The position numbers and the translations under genes were made by a program. A DNA stretch of 64,000 nt from Metridium senile (Eukaryota > Cnidaria > Anthozoa > Actiniaria > Metridiidae), in NCBI GenBank assembly GCA_949775045.1, contig OX459100.1, forward strand, positions 964,501 to 1,028,500, written 5' to 3'. Positions within the stretch are counted from its first letter, which is position 1. Every line of letters starts with the position of its first letter. Shown in pieces: positions 22,876 to 35,569 of the stretch. The notes beneath the pieces were generated by a model. That model saw nothing but the letters and a program-made list of their open reading frames with translations. It made no database searches and had not been told where the DNA came from.

Positions 22876-24225
22876 CGTTGTTTTTGTACACCCGTCACGT
22901 TTTGTGAGGAACACAAGAATTAGACTTGACAAACAACATCACGCTGATACCACGCTGCAGTACGGAGCATGCGTAAACGTGTCTTGGAAGCCATTCAAGT
23001 GTCATGATTGTCATGTGACTATGGTGCTGCTTCTGTTTTTCATTATGTGTCACGAAACGGATATTCAAGAAGGACCTGTACATATTTCTGTTCAGTCTTG
23101 CCAAGTTTAAGACGTCCTTTTTTCATCTAAACTATTCTTCAAGTAAACTACAACCATGAAAACTATTACAAATTGAGATGAGAATTTTCTCTGGACTTTT
23201 TTTTATATTGTATTCCAGTGTTTTACTTCTTTAGAATATGTCTGCAGCTTTATAAAGCAAAATAGTTCAACATAGAGCTTAGTAATGGCTCAAATGTTAT
23301 CACAGTAGAGGGGAAACATGTTCAGTCAATTATAAAAGACCGAATCAGCAAATATTACAGTGAATGACATTTGAATTAATTATAAACTAGAGCTCCCAGG
23401 CTAGAGCTGTTCTGTGATCGTCTGTATTGTCGAAGTTTTTTCACTGGTTTCACATTAAAAGCATGTGAACACTGTTTCTGCAATTCTATTTCTGCCAGTG
23501 TATTTGTATTTTTAATTTAGATGTTCTCTTGCTTGACTACGGGGTTTTTTTTCACAGTACAAAACCTGATCCAGTTCATGACCTTTTAGATGTCATAAGG
23601 AAATATCTTACGTGTTTTGAACAAGGAAACGTGTTTAGCTTGTTCGATAACTAAATTATTCGGATTCTTCAACAAGCAGTTTTTGTACATTAAAACATTT
23701 TTGTACATTTAAAAAAACAAAAACACACTATGGTACAATTCAAAAAGGAAATATTTACATTAATACTAAAATGATTTGAATACATTTTCTAAGTATCCAA
23801 TATTTGTTTTCTAAGTAAGAAAATCCTTGATTTAGGATTCGAGAATCTTTCAAATGTTGCAATTCCACGCATGATAGAACACACTAATTGATACAATTAG
23901 ATCATGGGAGTCACGTGCGATGGCAAGATTGTCACGTTCATTATAAACTGACAAAAACAAAACTCGTGCAATAATTTCGTTTTGTTTTGATAAAATTTAA
24001 ATAATTCTAACAATAGATCATGTCATAGCATGTTTTTCGAAGCGCTATTTCCATTCTATTTACAAACATTTCACGTCGAACCATCCGAGAATCACGTGCT
24101 GCAGCGTTGACGTCACATCGACTATATCTACAGGTAAATATCTGTTTAAATTCACTCGCAACTGTCCCTACAGTAAGCTTGAGTCTTGCTGCTGAAATAT
24201 ACCCAAGGTACATGGAGAAGAAACT
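22876..24225. other. OSGEP 3' UTR and spacer to the SLC16-like gene
   Basis: No further gene was recognised. The 86-codon frame at 22850-23110 overlaps the OSGEP stop in another frame and has no support. The sequence just before 24226 holds the presumed 5' UTR of the transporter. Confidence 0.5.
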
Positions 24226-27200
24226 ATGGCTATCCAAATGAAACAAGATGGTGGTTGGGCTTGGTGTATTTGCTTTGGTTCTTTTATCGTCTGCTTTGTG
24301 ACTTCTGCGTATTTGAACTGTGGAGGCATTGTGTTATCAGCTTTGGTGGACAACTATGGTATACCACGAAGCGAAGCCGGTAAGCGGTGATAATTGTATT
24401 GCACTAGATATATACATTTTCTTGTTTATTAATGTAGAAATACTTGTGTTATATAATAATTGTATTGCACTAGATAGATAATCTTTCTTCTTTATTAATG
24501 TAGAAATACTTGTGTTTTATTATAATTGTATTGCACTAGATAGATAATCTTTCTTGTTTATTAATGTAGAAATACTTGTGTTATATAATAATTGTATTGC
24601 ACTAGATAGATAACTTTTCTTGTTTATTAATGTAGAAATACTTGTGTTATATTATAATTGTATTGCACTAGATAGATAAGTTTTCTTGTTTATTAATGTA
24701 GAAATACTTGTGTTATATTATAATTGTATTGCACTAGATAGATACATTTTCTTCTTTATTAATGTAGAAATACTTCTTTTGAGATAACTAAAGTAATAAT
24801 GATGATGAGAACATTTCGCACAATGCGCAAACTAGCCATAATTGTGATATACAATCAAAACTAAAAGCTTCCCCATCTAATCCTTTTGATAATTTATTAG
24901 TTTATTTTTCTAAAATAGCCGTCAGCATCTTCCATGTTTTTTTATTAAAAGTACTTTCAATTAAAACAAGTTGGGAAAACATTAAGATAAAACGATAGGA
25001 TATGATCTGATGGTCAGCACGCGCGAGTGTAGGATATGATTCAACTGAACCTCTAATAAATAACCCCTAAAAATACAATGGGATTACCACTGTATTAGGA
25101 TACACAAAGTACAATTATGTAGAGTACATCTTGTGCAGCATGTATACATCAGTTCAAATATCGATCTAAGCTCAGCCATTAACCCCCCTCTTTCTTTTTG
25201 TTTCCAGTATAATATTGAACTCCATGAACTGACTGATGCAGTTATGATTGAGAAAGCTTAAAGTTGGCTGCCAATATTTCATTGTCTTTACAATGAAAAC
25301 ACATGTTCATTCCCTGGGTTAATTTAGCTCGGTGGACATGTTTTGTGTTGCCGCATTTTGAACATGTCTTTACTTGCTTCTCACTCCCTGGCCCCGGCGG
25401 ACATGAAATCATGCCTTTTATATTAGTTTTAATTATTTTTTTGCATGTTAACTTAATTATCTTGATACAAAATGTATACCAAACTTGAAGCGGTTGAATA
25501 TAATCCAACAATATTTAGCAAAACAAAAACACACACACATCGCGGGAGGATAGTTGCTCTTCTCAGCTCAAAATTTCATGTGTGAGTTAACTAACAAACA
25601 ATAATTGTGATTTGAGCGAACTGTTAAGTGTTGTAAACAATGAATGCAATTCGTGAGATTATTCCAGCCGCCCTTTTTTAGTTCTAACTAATTATTTCAG
25701 TCTAGGAATAATGCAAATGAAATGAGAACAGTCCTAAGTTGTTATGGATAAAAGAGAAGGGTGAAAACATTTATTTTTCTAACGAATGTCGTAGGTTTTG
25801 AGCGCGGCGTGTCAAATGCTAGCTGCTTGTTTTATTCAGATGATAGTACAGATTGGATAGAACTCTATATACAATTATGTTTGTGTAGACTTGAACCGGC
25901 CAAGTTAAATACACAACCTGCTGTGATGATATTATTTGAATTATTTATTTATGAGCTAAAAGCATGTATTCTAACATCACACGAAACATGTGTGATCTCC
26001 AACGATGAGCACAGCTCTTGGAGAAAACACAGGAGAACACAGAGTCAAATATAGGTTTAAATTTAAATAGAAAAAAAAAAAAACAGGAAAATAACACGTA
26101 CGGGTAAGAGGACGTGTGTATAATAGAGACACTGAGTCACGTGACAATATATATATATATTATTGTTGTTTTCTCAGCCTGGGTAACCTCGCTGCCAGCG
26201 TCATGTGTCTATCTGTTTGCACCATTGAGTACATACTGCTGTAGGAGATATGGTGCTCGCGCCACCGTTACCATGGGAGCGGTTATTGCTGCATTCTCTC
26301 TCCTTACCACATCGTTTGCCACCAACGTCAAAATCCTGTACTTTACCTATGGAATATCTGGAGGACTGGGCACTAGTTTGGTCTACTACCCCAACTTTGT
26401 GATGATGTCAACATACTTCAAGACGAAGATCTCTACTGCTAACGGTATCGCTACATCCGGGGCATCAGTTGGTACCTTCATCATGTCGCCCGTGGTGCAA
26501 CTGTTGTTCAGTAGACTGGGACTGAGTCATGGATTCCGAGTTCTGGCTGGTTTTCACGTGATCTTGCTAATACCAGTCCTACTCTACCGTCCATTCCCGA
26601 CAGGTCAAGGGAATCAAGAGGCGAGTAATCCCAAGTGGCTTGGTACCGAGGTATTCAAGAATAGGAACTTCATTATCTGGTTGGTTGCAGTGTTTCTGTT
26701 TCAACTGAATTACATGGTGCCTTACATACATTTGGTAAGTTCTTCCTCTATAAGTAGCTCGTTGTCACATCATTACTGCCAGTGTTTGTCAGTGTCACGC
26801 GGTGAATCGTTGTTGAATACAGATACTCCAATTTTATTTTAATGTAGTTATTTAACAGATATTAGACTTGGATGCATGTTTTAAGCAGTTCTCTTAGCAT
26901 GTTAACGGTCCTTTTCACATAATTTCTCGTCGATCAACTTCATCTAGCCTCGCTAGCGTGTAATACATTATTTTGAATTTGACTACAGCTTGCGGTTATT
27001 TAACGAATGTAGACATCAAACAATTGAAGCACAATTAAAAATTCAGTTTAATTCTAAAGAATATATTACATGCTAACGAGGCTGAGGTTGGTCTACAGGA
27101 ACTGTGTATTGGTTTCCATTAATTGTTCAAAACGTTTATCCAAGTCAAATAGCTATTCAAAAATTCAGAATCGTTGGACGACATATATAAACAGTAAAGA

Positions 27201-27950
27201 AAGGTCTGGCCAAAACAAAACTACTGGGAGCCATCTTATAAAGTGCGAGAAATACAGGTTAAAACATCATCATGTGCCTCAACCAAACGACTGAATATAC
27301 TAGGGTAGGGGTCAGAGAGCCTTATAGTTTAATATGCTGTATTTCTGTTTTAGGTTCGTCTTGGTGAAGATATCGGTGCAAGTAAAGTCACAGCATCATT
27401 TCTCATCAGTATCTTAGCCGGTGGTTCGTTTATTGGTCGTACTCTATGTGGTCGTGTTGCCGATCTTGCCTGCTGTAATCGTCTGCGTATTCTACAAGTA
27501 TTCCTCCTCTGCATTTCTGTTTCTACGTCACTGGTTGCCTTCGCGCCATCATTTCCCTGGGTGGCAGTGTATGCTGGTGTGTTTGGCCTTAGTGAAGGGG
27601 TGTATATCATGGTGTTTATGGTAATAACACGTGATATCGTTGGTATAGATCAACTTGCCTTTGCTCTAGGTGTGGCATACTGCATCTTGTCCATCCCAAA
27701 GACCCTTGGACCTCTACTAGCGGGAATCTTGTTCGATCTGGCTCAGAATTACGTGTTACCATTCACGCTGATGGGTGGACTGACGGCGTTCTCTGCCTTG
27801 CTGTTATTCTTTGTTAATACCAAGAGATCCCAGTTATCATGCTTTGCAACCAGTGAAGCAAGTGAAGACGAAGAGACCGATTGTGGACTGGGGAAGAGAG
27901 AAGAGTTGGATTTGGAGGAACTGGTGACGTGTAAAGAAACTGTCGTTTAA
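24226..27950 (+). CDS. Monocarboxylate transporter-like protein (SLC16 family, MFS)
   Basis: Three exons, 24226-24379, 26178-26734 and 27354-27950, join in frame to 435 residues. The start ATG was chosen because the SLC16 signature DGGWAW follows at residues 8-13, and an earlier ATG at 24212 is in another frame. About twelve hydrophobic segments and the MFS loop GRRYGAR-like 'CCRRYGARATV' and 'FIGRTLCGRVAD' are visible. The C-terminal tail after 'FVNTKRSQ' is acidic and cytosolic by family analogy. SLC16 members move monocarboxylates, aromatic amino acids or thyroid hormones across the plasma membrane. The substrate cannot be told from this sequence, and many family members are orphans. The first intron (1.8 kb) holds a minisatellite starting 12 bp after its donor. 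The gene appears intact. Confidence 0.9.
24391..24775. repeat. 65-bp tandem repeat, six copies, in transporter intron 1
   Basis: The unit is 'ataattgtattgcactagat' then 'agataatctttcttgtttat' then 'taatgtagaaatacttgtgt', with few differences between copies. Starts are near 24391, 24455, 24519, 24585, 24650 and 24716. Confidence 0.9.
25242..25511 (-). pseudogene. Short zinc-ribbon-like open frame, possible transposon gene remnant
   Basis: An 89-codon minus-strand frame inside transporter intron 1 has two CxxC pairs spaced like a zinc ribbon (CSKCGNTKHVHRAKL then CFHCKD). The first 30 residues look like random sequence. I do not recognise a family. It may be the C-terminal end of a transposon ORF. 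Confidence 0.2.
26945..27086. mobile_element. Small foldback MITE in transporter intron 2
   Basis: CCTCGCTAGCGTGTAATACAT is followed about 100 bp later by its inverted, slightly diverged partner ATTACATGCTAACGAGG. Nothing coding is present. Confidence 0.55.
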
Positions 27951-28686
27951 GAAATCCTTCTTTGATATCGTCGTCAGCTAGTATCCTAGCGACCACGTAA
28001 CTTGAAAACTATAAGTTTGCAGTGACTTTTATAAGTTTTCATTAATTATTGGTTAGGTCGTAACTTAGCAACTGTTGCTATAGTAAATTCAAACTGATCA
28101 CCAACCATAACGCTACATAATAAATGGTAACTAAGCAACTGTTTCCATGATAACAAACTATCGTCCATGAAAGTATTCTGCAATTTGATTGGTCGATTGG
28201 TTTCGTAGCAACCGCTTGTATAGGACATGAAAGCGGGAAGCAAGAAAAGAAGTATTCGTATACTAGAAAACCAAATGAACACATAAAATAATATGTTTTG
28301 TGGATTTTATTTGAAACATTTTTCCCTTCAGAAAATAAAAACTTACATTCCTATCGACTATTTATCATTAAACCAGCTAAGTACACTGACAATATGTACA
28401 AGAAATTCTAATATTTGAAGCTACTTTCATATCGGGTAAAGAACTTGATCTAGCTACTCAGGTTAGTCATTCCCAAGAGCTGAATGACCTCTAGTAGTCA
28501 ATCGTTTCCTTGAAAACATACATCTAATTCAAATATGGCCACCAACCTGAGCACTATTGTTTCGAACTAACTAGTCTATTAATTGAAAGTGCAACCATTT
28601 GAGCATGGGCGGATAGTCAGTCTTTAACAATAGTTAGCCAGCATTTTACCATACGTTTTACTTTCTATGAAACATGAATAAAAATA
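27951..28686. other. Transporter 3' UTR and intergenic spacer
   Basis: AATAAA-like signals occur at about 28266 and 28333. No gene or clear element was recognised. Confidence 0.5.
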
Positions 28687-29693
28687 TCACATCAACACAC
28701 AGCATGTCTTTTTTTCTTGTTGTTTGTCGTCCTTGACTTGTACATTGTTGACAATTGCAAGGGCTTCACTGCTGCTTCTTCGTCTATAGCTCTCGCGAGG
28801 ATGTTCTTGTTTGTTGGGTTTTTGTTCTCTGAGTTGTGGGTTTTTTTGGCTGAGTTGTGATGAGCTATTTTGTTGTTGGCAATATGTAAAATACATGTAA
28901 AAAAATGAGCAAAATAAAAACATTCATTCAAAAAACATACATTCATTCATGTTGATTCGGTTGTTGTGTGTGTTGGTTTAGTAGTGTTGTTTTGTAATGG
29001 TTTAGCTGGTTGTTTATGTTGTGGTGGGTTTTGTGTTTGACTGGGAGGTGATGAGTTATTTTGTTGTTGATTCGATAATTGCTTAGGATGTTGTTATTTA
29101 GGTTGTTGTGTGGGTTGTGGTTGTGTTCTGTAATGGGTTAGCTGGCTGTTGTTATTTAGGTTGTGTTGGTTGTGGTTGTGTTCTGTAATGGGTTAGCTGG
29201 TTGTTGTTATTTAGGTTGTTGTGTGGGTTGTGGTTGTGTTCTGTAATGGGTTAGCTGGTTGTTATTTAGGTTGTTGTGTGGGTTGTGGTTGTGTTCTGTA
29301 ATGGGTTAGCTGGTTGCTGTTTAGGTTGTTGTTTTAGCTAGTTGTGTGGGTTGGGGTGTGTTGGTTGAGTGGTGTTGTTCTGTAATGGTCTAGCTGGTTG
29401 TCTATTGTGTTCTTTTTGGTTAGTTTGTTGTTCTGTGTTGTATTAGTTTGTTGAGGTTCCTGTTGATGTTTGAGGTGGGAAGCTGCTATGATTGGATGAT
29501 CTCATTGATAAAGTATTAGTTTTCTTTATTCTTCTTGTTATGTAAAGCAAGGCTGTATACAATACCTTGCTCTTCCATCTCAGCCTGTAGTATCTCCTTT
29601 AGTTCTTCATTCTCATCGTCAACCAAGTCTATCGCCATGTTACCATCATCATTTATAGCTACAATATTGGAGCCTTGCAACATCCTCGTGAAA
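28687..29693 (-). pseudogene. Two candidate exons of a PPP1R16/MYPT-type phosphatase-targeting protein with CaaX end
   Basis: Exon candidate A (about 29693 to 29566, minus) encodes an ankyrin-type stretch, GSNIVAINDDGNMAIDL followed by an acidic helix, and ends at a GTATTG donor. This resembles the ankyrin region of PPP1R12/PPP1R16 proteins. Candidate B (about 28864 to 28687) has an acceptor (caaaatag) and encodes a basic, Ser-rich tail ending KKTCCVLM then stop. CVLM is a CaaX prenylation box, which PPP1R16 proteins (TIMAP, MYPT3) also have. In that family some 300 residues separate the two parts, but here only about 700 bp lie between, mostly minisatellite. The gene is therefore either incomplete here or broken. 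No earlier ankyrin exons were found upstream, where a LINE and repeats sit. Confidence 0.4.
29090..29335. repeat. GT-rich minisatellite, about 56-bp unit
   Basis: Four to five copies of 'ggttgtggttgtgttctgta' with 'atgggttagctggttg' follow one another. The unit length is not a multiple of three, so it is more likely intronic than coding. Looser relatives extend over 28960-29430. Confidence 0.85.
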
Positions 29694-29708
29694 TGTTTAT
29701 ATTCGTTT

Positions 29709-29711
<3 letters not shown>

Positions 29712-29783
<72 letters not shown>
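29712..29783. repeat. (AAT)n microsatellite 5' of the LINE fragment
   Basis: About 24 uninterrupted AAT triplets, followed by a short (TA)n run. Confidence 0.95.
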
Positions 29784-29806
29784 TGCTATATATATATATA
29801 TAATAG

Positions 29807-31051
29807 TTGCTCATAAACGACCTTAAACAACTTGACAGAGAAACAAGAAGAATTGTTCAAGAGAATGGTGGATTACATACAAGCGAATCAACTAAGCTAA
29901 TGTACTTACCCTGTAACATGGGAGGAAAAGGCTTCAAGCAAGTAGAAATGACATATAAAGAAACAAAGATCAAAGTAGCTAATTACATAGCAAGAAACCA
30001 AGACCCAAGAATAGACCTAGTAAGAAGATTTGAAGAAAGAAAGGCAACGAAGAGATTTAAATCGGTTCTGAAAGACGCGCAGAAATACGCTGAAGAACTC
30101 AACATAACATGTGTGTTTGACAATACAAAGACGACCATGACCAACGAGGAAGTATCACTAGAGGTTGAACAATCTAGCCCTAAATATATAACAGGATTCC
30201 TTACCACTGCAAGACATAACAAACTAAGGAAAGAAGGAGAAGAACAGAAGTGGCTTGGTGCATTGACAACGATACAAAACAAAGACAATAACATCTCATC
30301 TGATAGTCTGATAGTGTTTCAGAAGTGGAAAAATATACCAGATGTGGTATATAGCGTCAACACTAATATAAGACAGCAACTACTACCAACGAAGTTGTAC
30401 AAGAAAAACAAACTACAACAACCAATAGAAGACACCAAATGCCGAATGTGCAAAGGAAGCAAAGAATCAGTCACTCACGTGTTATGCAGCTGTTCACAGA
30501 TCGCGCAAAGTCTATATACATCGAGACACGACAAAATGCTAAGACCTTTTTATCATTATCTCCTGAATATGTATGGTCTTGAAAATGATCACTCCAGACC
30601 ATGGTATGAGCAAAGTACACCACAGCTAATAGTGGAAAATGATAAAGTCAAAGTTATGTGGAACACGCAGTTCCACCTGAAAAAGGCCCCCAGTAACCAC
30701 GCCAACAAAATCGATATGGCAATCTATGACAAGGGAAGACAACAATGGCTTTTGTTAGAGGGTACAGTGTGTTCAGTAGGTAAGATCATGGAGAGAAGCA
30801 ATGAAAAGCAAGACAAGTATAGAGAACTACGAAGTGGAATCAAAGAATTATACCCGAGCCACAAGGTCGTCCAAGTCAACTTAGTATTCGACTTTCTCAG
30901 CAATTATCACCAAAGCCTTCAATCAGAAATTGTCCAACATATTACACTAGGCGACAAAGAAGAAGGAAGTTATCTACTTATGAAAAGCCAAAAATGGATT
31001 ATATCCCAAAATACTGAGATAGTAAAAACATTCTACCAATATGATACATAA
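29807..31051 (+). pseudogene. C-terminal part of a restriction-like-endonuclease LINE polyprotein, 5' truncated
   Basis: An open frame of 414 codons begins without an ATG (first codon TTG) right after the microsatellite, so the N-terminal reverse transcriptase core is missing. Residues 1-60 resemble the thumb/linker after a non-LTR reverse transcriptase (LPCNMGGKGF). A CCHC knuckle follows (CRMCKGSKESVTHVLCSC), then a PD-(D/E)XK-like stretch (NKIDMAIYD then LLLEGTV). This order is that of R2/NeSL/CRE-type LINEs, which cut the target with this endonuclease. The frame is open to its stop, so the insertion is recent or the 5' part lies elsewhere. An AATAAA at about 31175 and an (AAT)n tail follow. 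Confidence 0.7.
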
Positions 31052-31185
31052 CATCACAAGAAAAATGACAAAGGAATGATTGAGGACTAAAGCCAAAGAC
31101 TGCCTCCCCCTTAACAGCTTAGCCCAGGAATAATTTATTCACGCAAAGTTGTAAATAGAAAAACAAGTAGCTTCAATAAAGAGTC

Positions 31186-31298
<113 letters not shown>

Positions 31299-31503
31299 AC
31301 TTATAATAAGTAGCCTACACGTAATAGTCCGCTTGTTAATGTAATTATGATACACAAAATAAAATAAAACTTGCCATAATAATAATAATTATTATTATAA
31401 ATATAATTGCTGCGAGCGAAGCGAGTAGCGAAACTATTCTTACCATGGCCGTGAGGGGTTGGGCTGTTTATATGAGAGAAATCTAGATTTTTGCGATGGA
31501 CTA

Positions 31504-33136
31504 AACACAGCGGTCAAACGACTACGCATGCGAGGCAAAATTTAACAGTGGTAAATTTTGGATTGTAAAAGTGTTTGAAGTCGATTTATAAAAAATTCCC
31601 TGAATATATAAGCTTGAAGTTTCGTGTACATAGCCTTTGTAATATTTTATAGCTACCATGTATGGGGTGCCATTACCGCCATTATTCAGCTACTATTTTG
31701 ATTCACTGGCGATATTATATGGAGCTTGCAATTTAATAAATGGTGCTACATTATTAAAATGGTGCTTTAAATATGGAGTCGAGTTGTTTTTATGCAGCCC
31801 TTTTTATGCAGCAATTAATTTATGCAGCCCTTTTTATTCAGCAATTATTAGTATATAGTTAATTATTATTAGTGCTATTTAGCGCGCGCGTCACTTTCGT
31901 TCCCGCCGAAATGTAACAGCCAATCAGAATCGCGATGTACACGGACGGACGTACGGACAGCGTGGGATTCCTGTGTCGGTCGACGAAAAATCAACTCGAT
32001 GGGTTACCATTTTTTTGTGGCTAGCTTTAGCTCGAAGAGCTAAAAGCTATCCACTATGTCATGGCGCTGAGTGTGTGTGTGTGAGTGTAAACAATTGGTG
32101 ACCGAAAGTAACCCGAACTTTTGCTTCGGCGGCTGCGAAATTTTCGTACTTGTTCGGGCCATAGTCGGACGACGGCCGAATTTGCACGAGGCGAATATTG
32201 GAAGTTGGCGACTACTGAGCGAACGATGAGTCTAGTCGGAGTCTGCCGTGATTGGTTGAATCAAACGCCGAAACCGCCGTTCTTTTATCGATTAAACGTT
32301 TTCTTATCGACTGGTTAATGGTGAACTGATCACTCCATGTGCTTCTTGTCGTTCTTCGCTTTTGGAAGGTGACTTTTCAATTATATTTGTCATGTTTTCA
32401 CCATATTCATCTACAATATTTAGGCACAGTTTTGTGTGTCTTTATAAAGTGTTAGATTCTCGGAACTTTTACAGGTTTTTTGAGCCTTTGTGGCGATTAC
32501 AAGCTCTCAAAACAACCGCTCAACCGAAGCTTTTCCTCGATTGCCCGACTCGTTGTCGTTATCTTAGCTCGCTGAGGATAGTCCAACAACCCGATCAGCA
32601 TGGAAAAGGATATAATATCTTTCGAAAAATCGAAAATTTCTACAGGGAACAGTTGTTCTTGGAGCAGATCCACGCATCAATGAACCAAAACGACTTCCTC
32701 GAGAGGTCAAACATAAACTCCTTCGGGAGGCCAAATAACTCTTTCTACTATTTATAATATATGTCAGTTCAATATTGACGATATTATCTAAGTGCACGTA
32801 TTACACCATTATCAGGAATTTACTTTTTCCTTCACGATCTAACAAGCTAGCCACATGCAGTCATAGACTGCCTTTAATCTAAAGCATGGTGCTCCGCTTG
32901 CGAGCTCCGCTATAATATCGCCAGTGAATCAAAACAGTAGCTGAATAATGGCGGTAATGGCACCCCATAACCATGAGTCTATACTTTTGTTTATATTTTG
33001 AGAAAAAAGCGATGAAAGTCGTCACATCAATCGTTTTATAGAGTCAGTGCGAAAATTAAGCCTGGGAACGAGTTTGTGGCTGGATCATTTTTACTTGTTT
33101 TTTTTCGGGCATGCGTAGTCGTTTGACCGCTGTGTT
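31504..33136. mobile_element. MULE-like foldback transposon with 9-bp target duplication
   Basis: The ends AACACAGCGGTCAAACGACT and its inverted partner AGTCGTTTGACCGCTGTGTT are flanked by GATGGACTA at 31495-31503 and 33137-33145. The arms continue inward with interruptions, for example 'gccattaccgccattattca' at 31670 against 32934-32953 inverted. Nine-base target duplications are typical of Mutator-like elements. There is no transposase; short open frames inside lack domains. A CCAAT box, GCGCGCG and TTCCCGCC stretch at 31880-31930 looks promoter-like. Confidence 0.75.
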
Positions 33137-33145
33137 GATGGACTA

Positions 33146-33711
33146 ATATCGCCCACTGGCGATTTTAATACTGTAGCTTCAAGCTACATGAAATTCTTGT
33201 TTGGGAAGGTTGTTTTCTGGTATACTTTGAGTAAGTTCCAAGTAAATAACAATGTTAAATGCTAATTTATGTGGAAGTATTCATCAGGGTAGCGATCGTT
33301 TTAGCGAACTTTCTAGAGGAAGACAATGTGCTTTTATGTGTTATGAGTCTTTCAGCTTTGTTTACAGTCAAAGGACATGAAGCGAGCCCGTCTAGACGTC
33401 TAGACTGCATTATTCGTTTTATTATTCGATTCTTGACTTCATTCTTCGTTTTCCAGAATTCCGTTAAAGTATTCAAAAACTGAATATATATTCATTTATT
33501 TATTTATTTATTTTGTGATTTAATACCTCTATGTACTTAATTTTCATTAAATTTCATAACAAATTTATTTTCAATTACATTTTTCAGTGTTTATCTCCAT
33601 TCCCATTTACTTAAGCAAAAATCAATCGCTTTATAAATGATTGCCTAATTTGCTCGCAGAACTTCACTTTCTGATAGAAATCTCTAGTAATAATAATATT
33701 AATACAACGGC
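33146..33711. other. Spacer between the MULE-like element and the giant inverted repeat
   Basis: AT-rich, no gene or clear element. A 74-codon frame and its mirror at 33259-33483 have no support. Confidence 0.5.
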
Positions 33712-35170
33712 TTACTATAATCAACGAAACGAAACCGAAACGAAACGAAACGAAACGAAACCATAATTAAAGAATAAAGAATAAATAAGGAATAAAAGCT
33801 TTGTAAACGCAAATGACATGATATACGATAAATCAGACAATAAATATACAACAGTAATTTACCGGCGCGGCGACTCAGATTTCGCCAAATAAGTCGTTTC
33901 TCGATGGTTTAATCCACGAATAAAACTCGTCTGTCTCTTTTGTGACATGGGCTCCCTGTACGTGGTTATACCCGAGAGGGCCTGGCGATGAGAACCTCGC
34001 CATGCTTTATGATCGATTTTGTGTATTAGTTTTAGCATAGTTAACTATGGTTTTAGGAGTCTTTTATCATGCAGTTAATTTGCCTATTGTTTGCTCTATT
34101 TTCATCAAAGACGTATAAGTTAGTTCCAAGACAGTATATTTTAGTTCCAAGAGAGTATATTTTAGTTCCAGCCGTTAAGGCCCGATCAAACGAGAACGCA
34201 AGTTGCCGCAAGTTTTGACTTGTGGCTCGTTTGATCGCCAACTTGCGAGGACTTGCGGTTCCTTGCGACGACTTGCGCGCTATTCGAACCTGCTCAAATT
34301 TGATCGCAAGTCCGCGCAAGTTTTTTCTCGTTTGACCGCCTTCGCAAGGCGGCGCAAGGTGGTTCCTCTCTTCGTTTTATCCAATTGTGCGTTTTTCCTC
34401 TCTTCCATGTTCTTCTTTCTCCTTCCAGTTCGTCAATAATATCCAAAAATACAACACAAATCGCTATTTTTCGCCTTTAAGCGCCTTTAAGGCCCGATCA
34501 AACGAGAACGCAAGTTGCCGCAAGTCGCCGTTGTCCGTTCAAACGAGCGCAAGCTCTTGCAAGTCATTCGCAAATTATGACGAATTGTTTCTCCGCGCGC
34601 ATTCCTACAACACGATCAAAATAATAAGCTGAGAATAAATATGTTGAAAAAACGAAAAATAGCGATTTGTGTTGTATTTTTGGATATAATTGACGAACTG
34701 GAAGGAGAAAGAAGGACATGGAAGAGAGGAAAAACACACAATTGGATAAAACGAAGAGAGGAACCACCTTGCGCCGCCTTGCGAAGGCGGTCAAACCACA
34801 GGCAGCCCAACTATTCTATTTGAGGATTTTTTTGTAATGACAATAAAGTTATTTTTAACCGCGCGCCGAGCGCCATATTGGAACATGAGCGATAGGATAC
34901 ATGAAGTTCGTGAACGAAGACATAATTTGCTTTAAAACTAATATAGAACATATACTAAAGTATGAGTAAATGAACTATTTACCTGTAGCTTGACTTTATT
35001 TTTTTTATCGTCCTCGAATTGTATTTTAAAAATGGCGCCTTCGAATTCAATAAATTTAATTTTATACAGGCCTAGTCTCTCACGGACTTTAAGCATATTA
35101 CGTCATACATTCGCCCGTCGAAACTATATCTACACTGGGTAGGAAGTCCATCAAGGTTGCCATGATACAT
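33712..35170. repeat. Left arm of a giant inverted repeat
   Basis: Successive blocks recur inverted on the right: 33712-33940 with 58200-58420 (TTACTATAATCAACGAAACG at both outer ends), 34175-34336 with 54825-54985, 34797-34878 with 54735-54830, and 34879-35160 with 51150-51434. The order is preserved and the right arm contains extra insertions. The outer part includes a (GAAAC)n run. Confidence 0.8.
34330..34796. mobile_element. CGCAAG-rich foldback insertion in the left arm
   Basis: GTTTGACCGCCTTCGCAAGG at the left end is inverted at the right end as CCTTGCGAAGGCGGTCAAAC, and the arms run about 150 bp. The right arm of the giant repeat lacks it: there GTTTGAC runs straight into CACAGGCAGCCC. 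This gives the empty site within the same window. Confidence 0.75.
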
Positions 35171-35569
35171 CCAATCACACAGCTCTTATAACAAAAGGCT
35201 ATTGTTTAGGCTTTCGTACCATGCTTGTAAGACAATAATTACGACTCTCTTATCCCCGAATGGTCATAAATTGACAGCAAACTACTTTCTTGAGGGGGAG
35301 GGTTGTAATTTTTACAGGGGAGGACTAAAGTTTTTGTGTGATACTTCCGCTGCTGTTCCCGGCTCTGTTAACGACAAATATGCTAAAAGAATAGGTAAAA
35401 TGCTCTCAAAGAATGCTGAAATTCATTCGGGTGAAGCTAGTATAGGAAAATTATTTTTTTGCTGTTACAAAATGTGCACAGAAATGTGTTGTAAAGGGAA
35501 ATACGAGAAGGTGAATCATGATTAATGATGATATTTGTTTTTCTGGTTATGAACTATAGCCATCATCTA

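Noticed and set aside
32121..32757. Frames of 65 and 131 codons within the MULE-like element as captured gene pieces
   Set aside because: No domain, no splice signals in a consistent frame, and no similarity I can recognise.
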